Below are positions 54,239 through 62,819 of a DNA stretch of 64,000 bases, in pieces. The stretch comes from an uncultured bacterium. Its GTDB lineage: Bacteria; Bacillota; Clostridia; Lachnospirales; Lachnospiraceae. Position 1 is the stretch's first letter. The number at the start of each line of letters is the position of its first letter. The notes under the pieces were generated by a model, which did not search any database, had not been told where the DNA came from, and was given only the letters and a program-made list of their open reading frames with translations. The position numbers and the translations under genes are program-made. The stretch covers positions 1-64,000 of the forward strand of contig CAJMNR010000003.1 of the NCBI GenBank assembly GCA_905214875.1, given 5' to 3'.

Positions 54239-56824
54239 ATGATATTCAAACAGTATAATTTGAAACGGGTTGTGGCAATGATACTGTTATTTAACTTAAT
54301 AATGCTACCCAACCAAGATCTTAACGTACGTGCAGACGTAGAAAAAGAACCACCAAAAGTAACAAATTATGATAAGACTGTAACCCCTATTTCAGGAGTT
54401 GAGAATGGGTATACAGTAAAGTTAGATATATCAGGAAATACATTTACAACAACGTCAGAGACTAAAAGAAGTGCAGACTTGATTTTATGTATTGATGTAT
54501 CTTCCAGTATGGACGAGAAATATGACAATCAACAAACAAAATGGGCTAAGTTAAAGGAGACATTGAATGACGTCATAGACAAGGTATTGTCCAACCATTT
54601 GAAATCCTATTATACGGTAACGATCATTGCATATGCAGGTGGTGGAACTAACAAAGAAGATTATAGTGTACTGGTGGAGAAGAGCAATGACAAGGATACA
54701 GTTAAGAATTCCTATACTGGATATAATACAGCAACTGCTTTGGCAAAGGAAAATAACATTGCAACTTCCAATGGAGCTGGTACAGATAGCAAGGCTGGAT
54801 TTATTGGAGCATTAAAATGTCTTAGAAGTTGGAAAGCGAAAAATATATTAGCAGATAACGAGTATGTCATTTATTTAAGCGATGGCGTGCCTACATATTA
54901 TTCGGAATATTCTTATAAAGAGGTAGAAGAGAGTACGAGATTGACAAAAGATGTAGTTATTGATGGTAATGATTATGTTGAGATAGATTGGAGTTCTTCT
55001 CCAGCGAAAGCTACTTTTGATAATGAAGAGTATCTTAAGGCTTGTGAAGAACAAGAAAATAGTTATAAAAGTAAAAATATTAAATACGAGAAAACTGAAG
55101 AGGAAAAGACTGGAAGTGAATATTATTGGTGGAAAAGTGTAGAGTATCAGTATAAAGTTGCAACCTATTTTATTTATGGAACTTACAAAACGGTTAAGGA
55201 TACAGACGATACATATAATGCAGATAACAACCCTTATGAGCCATTTCCATATGAGCAAGAGGATTTGAAAGTAGAAAGGCATGATAATGATGGTGGAAAT
55301 ACGACTCAAGAGGAAATTAGTAATGCGATTGAAGCGGCCAAACGCTTACGTAAGGAATTTAGCTCTCCAAAAACAAAGCTATATACAGTGGGCATCTGTA
55401 TGTCCGATGACTCGGAAGTATTAGTGGGAGATGACAGTAAAAACTATAAACCGGATGCATATTATCCTGCAAAGAATTCCAGTGATTTAGAGAAAGCGTT
55501 TGAGGCATTAATCGAAAGTATTACAAAAGAGGCTTACTTATATAACATGAAAGTAACAGATCAGTTAAGCCAGTATGTAGACATCATAGATGCAACTCAA
55601 ATAAAGCTTTTACATGGCACAGATGAGGTTCTTATGACACCGGAGAAGGAGGAAAACATAATTAATTACTACATTATCAATGGTGATAATACGAAGACAA
55701 AAGTAATGTCATATGATACGAACACGAAACTCATCAAATGTGATTTATCAAAGGTAAAGACTGAAGCAACCAAGGGTGACACGTTCCAGTTGGCTTACGA
55801 TATAACATTAAATGATAATGCAAAGTGTCAGGAAGAATATGTAGCAGGTCAGAATGGATGTGTAAACGGACAGAAGGTAGAAAATCTGGTGGTAAAGGAA
55901 GATACAAGCCAAGTTGGCTATCCAACCAATGCATATGCCACATTTGAGTATACGACGGAGCCAGATAATGACAGTCCAGAAACCTATTACTTCCCTGTTC
56001 CAGTGGCAAAACCAATTTGTCCAACAACTTCGCTAGTCATTGAAAAGAAATTATCAGAGATGTCAATGACACCTGATTTAAATTATATATTCAACATTGA
56101 GATAAGCGGAAAACCTTATAAAGGTGCGTATAAAGTAACAACAGGCGGAAGTTCAGATACATATGAGTGTGAGGATGGACAAGTTACCATTCCTGCAGAT
56201 GCAAAGATTACAATAGATAGACTCAAACCATGGCAGACTTATAAAGTAGAGGAAGTTTTGCCAACAGGTAACGAATCAAAAGATTACGCAGTTTCTCAAG
56301 TTGATCAATCAAAAAAAGAAGAAACAGCAAGTAAGCAGACTATCTTAGGTTCAGAAACGGAAGAAAATGATTTTATCAAGGAGGGAAAAGCCGTCAATGT
56401 AAACTTAACATTTACCAATGAGGCACTTGGAAAAATCAAAGTGAACAAATCGTTAGATAAACAGGATACGACAGGAAATAACTCTTTTATCTTTGCGCTT
56501 ACCGGATATGTAGGACAAGCATATAAAGATTATAAGGACAATAAGGAAGTAAAACCAAACTTTACTGCGTATCTTTCATTGGATGCAGATTCAACAGGAA
56601 ACGTAAATGGTGAATTTACCAATCTGCCAAAGGGATACTATATCGTAAAAGAGATTTCTCATATTAATTATGAGCCAACATCAAAACCAGAAATTGCAGA
56701 ATATAAAACGAGTGGTTCTGTAGATTTTGTCAATACAGATAAGACTGTGAAAGAGTATTTTGATGATACCGATATCGTTACAAATCATGCAGAGTTCAAA
56801 AATGGCGTTGTAACATTTAAGTAG
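54239..56824 (+). CDS. Secreted von Willebrand factor A domain protein with pilin-like repeats
   Basis: The product has 861 residues from the ATG at 54239, eight bases after AGGGGTGA; the GTG at 54227 lies inside that site. A signal peptide (hydrophobic LKRVVAMILLFNLIMLP, ending VRA) is followed by a VWA domain with the MIDAS motif CIDVSSSMDE and IYLSDGVPTYY. An insertion rich in Lys, Glu and Tyr interrupts the VWA domain. The C-terminal third has two Cna-B/SpaA-like domains (TSLVIEKKLSEM..., KIKVNKSLDKQDTTGNNSF). No LPxTG, wall anchor or final membrane helix is present. It opens a cluster with sipW and TasA-like genes and is likely a secreted adhesin or tip component. Confidence 0.85.
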   Translation: MIFKQYNLKRVVAMILLFNLIMLPNQDLNVRADVEKEPPKVTNYDKTVTPISGVENGYTVKLDISGNTFTTTSETKRSADLILCIDVSSSMDEKYDNQQTKWAKLKETLNDVIDKVLSNHLKSYYTVTIIAYAGGGTNKEDYSVLVEKSNDKDTVKNSYTGYNTATALAKENNIATSNGAGTDSKAGFIGALKCLRSWKAKNILADNEYVIYLSDGVPTYYSEYSYKEVEESTRLTKDVVIDGNDYVEIDWSSSPAKATFDNEEYLKACEEQENSYKSKNIKYEKTEEEKTGSEYYWWKSVEYQYKVATYFIYGTYKTVKDTDDTYNADNNPYEPFPYEQEDLKVERHDNDGGNTTQEEISNAIEAAKRLRKEFSSPKTKLYTVGICMSDDSEVLVGDDSKNYKPDAYYPAKNSSDLEKAFEALIESITKEAYLYNMKVTDQLSQYVDIIDATQIKLLHGTDEVLMTPEKEENIINYYIINGDNTKTKVMSYDTNTKLIKCDLSKVKTEATKGDTFQLAYDITLNDNAKCQEEYVAGQNGCVNGQKVENLVVKEDTSQVGYPTNAYATFEYTTEPDNDSPETYYFPVPVAKPICPTTSLVIEKKLSEMSMTPDLNYIFNIEISGKPYKGAYKVTTGGSSDTYECEDGQVTIPADAKITIDRLKPWQTYKVEEVLPTGNESKDYAVSQVDQSKKEETASKQTILGSETEENDFIKEGKAVNVNLTFTNEALGKIKVNKSLDKQDTTGNNSFIFALTGYVGQAYKDYKDNKEVKPNFTAYLSLDADSTGNVNGEFTNLPKGYYIVKEISHINYEPTSKPEIAEYKTSGSVDFVNTDKTVKEYFDDTDIVTNHAEFKNGVVTFK

Positions 56825-56851
56825 AATGAGTAATGAGTTGGAGGAACAGTT

Positions 56852-57376
56852 ATGACAGGAAAAGTGATCAATATCATATGCAAAACATTAAGTACATTGA
56901 TCTTAATTATAGCCATTGGTTGTGCAGGCTCACTTATTCTGCCCCAGCTGGCTGGATATAAGATTTATTCTGTAGTGAGTGGAAGCATGGAGCCCAAATA
57001 TCCTGTTGGCAGTGTTGTTTATATTAAGCCTGTGGAGTTTGACAAGATAGAAGTTGGAGACCCTATTGCATTTCACTGGGGATCAAAGAAGGTTGTTACT
57101 CATCAAGTAGTAGAAATCAATAAAGAAAATCAAACATTTACTACGCAAGGTGTGGCTAACAATGTAGCAGATGGTTCCCCAGTTGCGTATTCAGACGTTA
57201 TTGGAAAAGGAGTATATAATATTCCCTTTATTGGATACATAACGATTTATATGCAAACCGTTACAGGATATTTGATTGCAGGCTGTATATTGATCTTCAT
57301 TATCTTGCTGTATATTATTCCGGAGATTTTTAGTACGCCATCTGAGAGCAAGGAGAGTGCTGTTCAGAAAAGCTGA
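56852..57376 (+). CDS. sipW: Signal peptidase I, SipW (ER/archaeal) type
   Basis: The product has 174 residues. Membrane helices lie at about 8-30 and 134-158. The catalytic Ser is in VVSGSMEPKYPVGSVVYIKPV, and KVVTHQVVEI supplies His in place of the Lys used by ordinary type I peptidases, the mark of SipW/ER-type S26B enzymes. SipW processes TasA and its relatives in Bacillus. It is placed between the vWA protein and two TasA-like genes, 27 bp after the first. Confidence 0.93.
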   Translation: MTGKVINIICKTLSTLILIIAIGCAGSLILPQLAGYKIYSVVSGSMEPKYPVGSVVYIKPVEFDKIEVGDPIAFHWGSKKVVTHQVVEINKENQTFTTQGVANNVADGSPVAYSDVIGKGVYNIPFIGYITIYMQTVTGYLIAGCILIFIILLYIIPEIFSTPSESKESAVQKS

Positions 57377-57414
57377 AAATCGATACTCTTAGTAAAGGAA
57401 AAGGGGGGGAGAGT

Positions 57415-57936
57415 ATGAGGAAGAGAAAATTACTCATTATCGTTACAGCCGTCATCTTAGTAATTGCATGTTGTAGTGGTGTTTCGTTGGCATATTATAA
57501 GACAGAAGATAAGTCCGTCAATACAATTAATACGGGAATAGTAGATGTAAAGGTTCATGAAGAAGTGGAGGAGATGCTAAAAAAGAATGTTGGATTTCAG
57601 TTGCAAAAAGATTGTGTAAAATCGTGGGTCAGATTATTTGTTGGCCTCCCAACGGGGATAGAGGGGGACATCTATAAGACAGTAAGAAGCGATGACGATA
57701 ATTGGAAACTTGGCACGGATGGATACTATTATTATCAGCAGCCAGTGGAATATACAAAGGACGGAAACAATGAATATATCCTATTTTCTAGCATTACAGC
57801 CAATATTGGTGGTGGTAGTGATACCGTGTCTGGATCATATAACAAGAATCTAGATATCGTTGTATATGTGGAGGCAATTCAATGGAATAGGGAAGATACA
57901 AACGCAGAAGAAGCTTTCCAAAAGAATAGAAAATAA
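57415..57936 (+). CDS. TasA/camelysin-like SipW-dependent secreted protein (minor)
   Basis: The product has 173 residues. The N-terminus RKRKLLIIVTAVILVIACCSGVSLAYYKTED matches the SipW-cognate signal class, with a membrane span and then S-x-x-A-Y-Y/F at the cleavage site. The mature part is beta-rich with a Trp/Tyr-rich region (WKLGTDGYYYYQQPVEYTKDG) and VVYVEAIQWNREDTNAEEAF, common in TasA-like minor subunits. It lies 38 bp after sipW. It is likely a fibre assembly or anchoring component by analogy with TapA (inference). Confidence 0.82.
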   Translation: MRKRKLLIIVTAVILVIACCSGVSLAYYKTEDKSVNTINTGIVDVKVHEEVEEMLKKNVGFQLQKDCVKSWVRLFVGLPTGIEGDIYKTVRSDDDNWKLGTDGYYYYQQPVEYTKDGNNEYILFSSITANIGGGSDTVSGSYNKNLDIVVYVEAIQWNREDTNAEEAFQKNRK

Positions 57937-57983
57937 AGATGCAAGCATGGAACGATAGGAACATATCGAACAATAAAAAATGA

Positions 57984-58000
57984 TGTAAATGCTATTTACA
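57984..58000. repeat. Short inverted repeat upstream of the second TasA-like gene
   Basis: TGTAAAT-GCT-ATTTACA is a perfect 7-3-7 palindrome 35 bp before the next start codon; it could be an operator or a weak RNA hairpin. Confidence 0.4.
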
Positions 58001-58034
58001 TATAAATATTAATTAGTTAGGGGGATCTATTTCT

Positions 58035-58721
58035 ATGAAAAAGAAAAGTTCTTTAATTATTACTGCAGCTGCTTTATCTGTAACTATGGTGATTGGTGCA
58101 TCCTTGGCTTATTTTACAGCAGAAGACGATGCGGAAAACGTAATTAGTACTGCTGGTACAGGTGATGGTTATGATAAGGGGGTAACCATTTATGAGTGGT
58201 CAACAGATTCGGTGGAAGATGTGGATTTATCAGATGATGGAAATGATGGAGTTACTACGGAAGATGCTCTTGGAGAATTTCAGCCAATCGATTTGACTTA
58301 TACAAACCTAGTACAAAATACAGATTATACAAAAGAAGCAAAGGTTAGAAACACTTCAACATTTGATGCTTATATTGCAGTGCAAGTAACTTATGACAAT
58401 AGCCAAGTTGTAATTGGTGAGCCAGCAACAGGATGGGTTAAAAATACTGCAACAACGGATGGCACTAAAGTTACAGTAGTTTATTACTATGACCAAATAG
58501 TTGCTCCAGATGCTTTTACGACCAATTTGATGGATTCCTTTAGATTAGCGTCCACAGCACAACAAAATGCATCCGGCTACAAGATCGATATTAATGCTGC
58601 ATTAATTCAAGCTTCTAACGTTGTATTAGATACAAGTACGGACGGTGCTGCAAAATGGGTAAAAGCTGACGGCCAGACAGAAGAAGTTCCACTTCCATTT
58701 ACTGCTGATTTTGTGAAATAG
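58035..58721 (+). CDS. TasA-like major fibre subunit candidate
   Basis: The product has 228 residues. The signal MKKKSSLIITAAALSVTMVIGASLAYFTAEDDAEN is a textbook SipW/TasA type (ASLAYF followed by T-A-E-D). The mature protein is small, acidic, Thr/Asp/Val-rich and predicted all-beta, as for donor-strand TasA filaments. No anchor or Cys is present. A GGGGGAT site precedes the ATG. It lies 98 bp after the first TasA-like gene, in the same direction. Fibre formation is inferred from family. Confidence 0.82.
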   Translation: MKKKSSLIITAAALSVTMVIGASLAYFTAEDDAENVISTAGTGDGYDKGVTIYEWSTDSVEDVDLSDDGNDGVTTEDALGEFQPIDLTYTNLVQNTDYTKEAKVRNTSTFDAYIAVQVTYDNSQVVIGEPATGWVKNTATTDGTKVTVVYYYDQIVAPDAFTTNLMDSFRLASTAQQNASGYKIDINAALIQASNVVLDTSTDGAAKWVKADGQTEEVPLPFTADFVK

Positions 58722-58771
58722 AGTAATATAGTAAGGCATAAGGTTGTTGCCACAAGAGAGGACTGAACGCT

Positions 58772-59602
58772 ATGAAAATAAAAAAGGGTAAATTGGTACT
58801 TGCCTCAATATTGGCTATAGTTCAAGTATTGGGCACAACCAATGTTGTTTTTGCCGCTGAGAATAGTGTGGTGTATGACGGGGATTCGAATAAGCTGACC
58901 GTTGGAGTTGGTGATAAAGATTTATTCGATGATATGAAAGACATGATGCCAGGCGATCAGGCAAGCAGTGATATAAAGATAAGCAATAATAGTGATTTTA
59001 TAGTGACATATTACATAGTAGCAAAGCTACCAGAAGAAGCAGAGTTACCAGAAACAAAAGATGGGAAAGACTTATTAAATAAGTTGATTACAGAGAGTAA
59101 GCTCACGGTTATGGTAGATGGACAGGAAGAACCATTTTACGAAGGTCCAACATCAGGCAACCCGAAAGACGCCGCTGATCCGTCCGAGGTGAAGAATTCA
59201 ATGTGGATTGATGCTCCTGGAATTACTCAGTATGGAATTAAGTTGTGTACTCTGGAAGCTGGAACGAGTACAAATATCAAGGCAACAGTTTCTTTGCCTT
59301 TAAGCTGGGATAATGAGTATATGAATAAATATGGACAGGTTGATTGGAAGTTTGTCTGTGTAAGAGAGGAAACTTCTACGCCAAGCCCTACAGTGGCACC
59401 ATCCAGTACGCCAACGGACGATCAAACAACGCCGGAGCCAACAAGAAGTGCCTATATAATAAGCGATGATGACAGCTCTGAGACTCTTGCTAAAACAGGA
59501 ATAACAACACAAAGCATGATTCAAGTCGCGGGTTTATTTGCAATTGTTGCAATAGGTTTGATTGCAATGGAGGCTATTAAACGTAAGAAGAATGCAAAAT
59601 AA
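58772..59602 (+). CDS. Cell-wall-anchored protein with LAKTG sorting signal
   Basis: The product has 276 residues: a signal peptide (VLASILAIVQVLGTTNVVFAAE), a beta-rich domain of ~190 residues (VGDKDLFDDMKDMMPGDQASSDIKISNNSDF and onwards, like the N-terminal part of TasA-neighbour anchors), a Pro/Thr/Ser linker, and a C-terminal LAKTG, hydrophobic helix (MIQVAGLFAIVAIGLIAM) and KRKKNAK tail. LAxTG is a non-standard sortase motif. No sortase gene lies in this window. It is the last gene of the fibre cluster and would tie the fibre to the wall (inference). Confidence 0.82.
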   Translation: MKIKKGKLVLASILAIVQVLGTTNVVFAAENSVVYDGDSNKLTVGVGDKDLFDDMKDMMPGDQASSDIKISNNSDFIVTYYIVAKLPEEAELPETKDGKDLLNKLITESKLTVMVDGQEEPFYEGPTSGNPKDAADPSEVKNSMWIDAPGITQYGIKLCTLEAGTSTNIKATVSLPLSWDNEYMNKYGQVDWKFVCVREETSTPSPTVAPSSTPTDDQTTPEPTRSAYIISDDDSSETLAKTGITTQSMIQVAGLFAIVAIGLIAMEAIKRKKNAK

Positions 59603-59673
59603 TTAGCAAATACACATAAGTTCTTTCGTATAAACGTTAGATAACTGTCCATACTTTAGGTAAAACAGTATGG

Positions 59674-59817
59674 GTGGTGAGAAATATCGTACTTGCATAT
59701 GTAAGTCTGATCTTGAAGGGCATCCGTTGTTATAAGGAAGTTCCAAAAGAGATTAAAGATGAAGTAAGAGAAGTGTTAATCCAGATGGATCGGGAAGACT
59801 TGATCTATGTAGAATAA
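59674..59817 (+). CDS. Small CD1375-like protein (47 aa)
   Basis: An ORF with GTG at 59674 (or GTG at 59677) ends at TAA 59815-59817 directly before a terminator. It reads VVRNIVLAYVSLILKGIRCYKEVP and KEIKDEVREVLIQMDREDLIYVE. The pattern of a hydrophobic Y-x-x-L-I-x-K-G start, then E-V-P, then a charged helix resembles the CD1375 family of small proteins often linked to phage tail regions. Start and ribosome binding site are weak (TAGG about 13 bases upstream). Confidence 0.5.
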   Translation: MVRNIVLAYVSLILKGIRCYKEVPKEIKDEVREVLIQMDREDLIYVE

Positions 59818-59858
59818 AAAAAGAGTTGTGACACTGGTTATAGTATCACAACTCTTCT
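59816..59858. terminator. Bidirectional terminator between fibre cluster and P-type ATPase
   Basis: AAGAGTTGTGA (59821-59831) and TCACAACTCTT (59846-59856) are perfect complements, with an A run on the left and CTTT on the right. Confidence 0.85.
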
Positions 59859-59872
59859 TTGGGTATATATGA

Positions 59873-62239
59873 TTATTCTACATTTCTTAATGCACGGATG
59901 GAATTCATGATGGCGATTAAGCTTACGCCGACATCGGCGAAGATGGCAAGCCACATGGAACCAAGTCCCAGTGCTAATAGCACTAATACTAAAGCTTTCG
60001 TGCCAAGGGAGAATACGATGTTTTCTATTACGATTCGTTTTGTATGTTTTGCAATAGCAATAGCTTTTGCAATCTTTTTAGGTTCATCAGTCATTAGGAC
60101 GATATCAGCTGCTTCAATTGCGGCATCGCTTCCGACACCTCCCATTGCCATGCCGATATCTGATCTTGCAATAACTGGAGCATCGTTGATTCCGTCTCCT
60201 ACAAAAGCAGTAGTTTCATTTTCAGGCTGATTTTTCATTACTTGCTCTAACATCGTTACTTTATCAGTTGGAAGCAATTCGGAGTAAACGGTATCAATGC
60301 CTAAAGTGGCAGCAACTTTTTCTGCAACTACTTTTGTATCCCCTGTTAGTAGTACGGTTTTGATACCATGTTTCTTTAGCGAAGTAATTGTAGATTTTGC
60401 ATCTTCTTTAATTTCATCGGAAATAATAAGGTAACCGACACATTCAGTATCCTTCGCAAGATAGGCAATTGTTCCAATCGTATCGATGGAGGTTGGAACG
60501 TTAGATGCATGGATTGATTCCATATAGCGTCTATTTCCGAGATAGTATACTGTATCATCAATAATTGCCTGTACGCCATGCCCAGAGATTTCTTTGTAGT
60601 CAGTAAGTGCATTGGTAGTAAGCGCAACATCGGATTGCTCGTTGTAAGCAGCAACGATGGAAGTTGCAATTGGGTGAGTAGAGAAGCTTTCTAGTAGGGC
60701 AGCAGTCTCTAATAATTGTTCTTGATTCATGGAAGATAAGGCATGAATTTCTTTTACTGCAAAGGAGCCTTTTGTAAGGGTTCCTGTTTTATCAAATACG
60801 ACAGTTTTTAAGGTAGTAAGGCCTTCAAGATAATTGCTTCCCTTTACGATAATGCCATTTTTGGAAGCAGCACCGATACCACCGAAGAAACCAAGTGGTA
60901 CGGAGATAACAAGGGCACATGGACAAGAGACTACCAAGAAACTACATGCAATATAAATCCAATGTTGGAAGTCATAGGTTCCTGTAACTACAGGAGGTAA
61001 TACGATTAATAAGGCAGCGAGTAATACAACGATTGGAGTGTATACACGCGCAAACTTAGTAATAAAGTTTTCTGTGACAGACTTACGGTTACTTGCATTT
61101 TCTACAAGGTCAAGAACTTTTGCAACTGTAGATTCTTTATATGGTTTTGTTACTTTGATTTTTAATGTTTGATCGCCATTGATGCATCCGCTTAGGACAT
61201 CATCACCGATTGCGGCTTTACGTGGAACGCTTTCTCCTGTTAAGGAAGAAGTATCAAGGAAGGAAGTTCCTTCTACAACGGTTCCGTCTAGGGCGACTTT
61301 TTCGCTAGGTTTTACTACGATGATATCACCAACGGCTACTTCTTCTGGTGGAACTTGTTTTAATCCGGAAGGAGTTTCAATTGTTGCATATAATGCTTTT
61401 AGGTTCATAGCTTCTGCAAGATGGCGTTTCGAACTGTCGACAGCAAGGCCTTGAAGTAATTCACCAATTTGGAATAATAATAAAACTGCAATGGCTTCGG
61501 TATATTTTCCAACGTAGAGGGCACCGATTGTTGCAACTATCATTAAGAAGTTTTCGTCGAAGATAGAACCTCGTCTGATGTTATTAAAACTATTTAATAA
61601 TACTTCGTAACCAAGAATTACATATCCAATAAGGATGATAGCCAGTTTGGCTACTGTATTGTCAATGAGATAAACGCCGCAAAGGCTGATTGCAATACCG
61701 ATGATCCAAGGAAGTACGGTCTTTGCAATTCCGGCAAAGGACTTATCTTTGATTCCGTGTTCATGGTTGTGTTCATGTTCATAATGTTTAGAATGTTCTT
61801 TTTTCTCCTGTTCGTGGTGTTCGTCGCATCCACAGGAGTCTTCATGGGAATGTTCATGGTGTTCGCCGCATCCACAGGAGTCTTCATGGGAATGTTCGTG
61901 GTGTTCGCCGCATCCACAAGAATCTTGGTGAGTATGGTCATGACCACAGCCACAGCCTTCCTCATGAGTATGAGGTGTTGGTGCTTTTGTTGCGGCCAAT
62001 TCATCAATTGCGAGATATGCTTCTCGTTCATACTTGGTAACATAGCTGTTTAATACATGATAAAGTTCTTCTTCATCTTTAAAATTATCAGAATTGTAAG
62101 TTACAAACACTGAATTTTTCATAAAGTTAACAGATGCAGAAGCAATTCTCTTATCTTTATTCATTGCATGTTCCATCTTTGCTGCACAGTTGGCACAGCC
62201 GAGATTCACAATGGTATATTGCTTTTGAAGTTCTTTCAT
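59873..62239 (-). CDS. cadA: Cd2+/Zn2+-type heavy-metal-translocating P-type ATPase (CadA-like)
   Basis: The product has 788 residues. An N-terminal metal-binding domain has GCANCAAKMEH. A His/Cys-rich stretch of ~70 residues (about 92-163) carries three near-identical copies of a 14-residue unit with H-E-D-S-C-G-C-G-E-H-H. Eight membrane helices follow, with SCPCALVIS in the ion site, the phosphorylated Asp in VFDKTGTLTKG, TGES, and VGDGINDAPV. The CPC motif and repressor type point to Zn, Cd or Pb export. It starts 11 bp after the ArsR-family gene, and a GGAGGG site precedes the ATG. Confidence 0.95.
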   Translation of the reverse strand: MKELQKQYTIVNLGCANCAAKMEHAMNKDKRIASASVNFMKNSVFVTYNSDNFKDEEELYHVLNSYVTKYEREAYLAIDELAATKAPTPHTHEEGCGCGHDHTHQDSCGCGEHHEHSHEDSCGCGEHHEHSHEDSCGCDEHHEQEKKEHSKHYEHEHNHEHGIKDKSFAGIAKTVLPWIIGIAISLCGVYLIDNTVAKLAIILIGYVILGYEVLLNSFNNIRRGSIFDENFLMIVATIGALYVGKYTEAIAVLLLFQIGELLQGLAVDSSKRHLAEAMNLKALYATIETPSGLKQVPPEEVAVGDIIVVKPSEKVALDGTVVEGTSFLDTSSLTGESVPRKAAIGDDVLSGCINGDQTLKIKVTKPYKESTVAKVLDLVENASNRKSVTENFITKFARVYTPIVVLLAALLIVLPPVVTGTYDFQHWIYIACSFLVVSCPCALVISVPLGFFGGIGAASKNGIIVKGSNYLEGLTTLKTVVFDKTGTLTKGSFAVKEIHALSSMNQEQLLETAALLESFSTHPIATSIVAAYNEQSDVALTTNALTDYKEISGHGVQAIIDDTVYYLGNRRYMESIHASNVPTSIDTIGTIAYLAKDTECVGYLIISDEIKEDAKSTITSLKKHGIKTVLLTGDTKVVAEKVAATLGIDTVYSELLPTDKVTMLEQVMKNQPENETTAFVGDGINDAPVIARSDIGMAMGGVGSDAAIEAADIVLMTDEPKKIAKAIAIAKHTKRIVIENIVFSLGTKALVLVLLALGLGSMWLAIFADVGVSLIAIMNSIRALRNVE
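61816..61938 (-). repeat. Three tandem 42-bp repeats in the P-type ATPase gene
   Basis: Nearly identical 42-bp units encode successive 14-residue His/Cys blocks. Copy differences are single bases, which suggests recent expansion. Confidence 0.8.
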
Positions 62240-62250
62240 ACAATCCCTCC

Positions 62251-62634
62251 TTATTCTGTGATGTGGGCTAATCCTTGATCAAAGATATGTTTGATATGGG
62301 CATCGTCAAGTGAGTAGTAAACCACTTTCCCTACCTTCCTATTTTTTACGAGTTTATTTGTTTTCAATACACGTAACTGGTGGGAAATTGCTGATTGTGT
62401 CATATTAAGTAGTGTGGCAATATCGCAGACACACATTTCTGATTCAAAGAGGGCACAGAGAATTTTAATTCTTGTGGAATCTCCAAATACTTTAAATAAT
62501 TCGGCTAAATCGTAGAGCGTTTCTTCCGCTGGGAGTTTTGATTTTACCTCTTGAATGATATCTTGATGGATACAGTTAACTTCACAACATTCATTTGCTG
62601 CGACTAATTCTTCATGAGTCTTAGGCATAAGCAC
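62251..62634 (-). CDS. cadC: ArsR/SmtB-family metal-sensing repressor (CadC-like)
   Basis: The product has 127 residues. A winged helix-turn-helix (KVFGDSTRIKILCALFES... LLNMTQSAISHQLRVLKTNKLVKNRKVGKVVYYSL) carries the CadC-type metal box EMCVCDIA and an N-terminal Cys cluster ANECCEVNC. The C-terminal DDAHIKHIFDQGLAHI supplies the second (Zn) site on helix 5. Cd, Pb or Zn binding should release it from DNA. It heads the operon with the ATPase. Confidence 0.95.
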   Translation of the reverse strand: MLMPKTHEELVAANECCEVNCIHQDIIQEVKSKLPAEETLYDLAELFKVFGDSTRIKILCALFESEMCVCDIATLLNMTQSAISHQLRVLKTNKLVKNRKVGKVVYYSLDDAHIKHIFDQGLAHITE

Positions 62635-62675
62635 CCTCCTTATATATAATATTAATTTTATTTTATTATGTGAAC

Positions 62676-62695
62676 ATATGAATTGTTGTTCATAT
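62676..62695. promoter_or_regulatory. Candidate CadC/SmtB operator
   Basis: ATATGAA-TTGTTG-TTCATAT is a 7-6-7 inverted repeat 42 bp upstream of the cadC start and fits the ArsR/SmtB operator form. Confidence 0.7.
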
Positions 62696-62819
62696 AATAA
62701 AACGTTTTAGGTGAGATGTCAATAACAAATATGGAAAATTTTAAAAATACTTATTTCTGGATAATGTAATATTGACAGAACAAAGAGAATAGGAAATGAT
62801 AGAGATATGAGGTGATGGT

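Noticed and set aside
61757..62053. 98-codon plus-strand ORF opposite the P-type ATPase His/Cys repeats
   Set aside because: Repetitive shadow of the His-rich codons on the other strand; no ribosome binding site.
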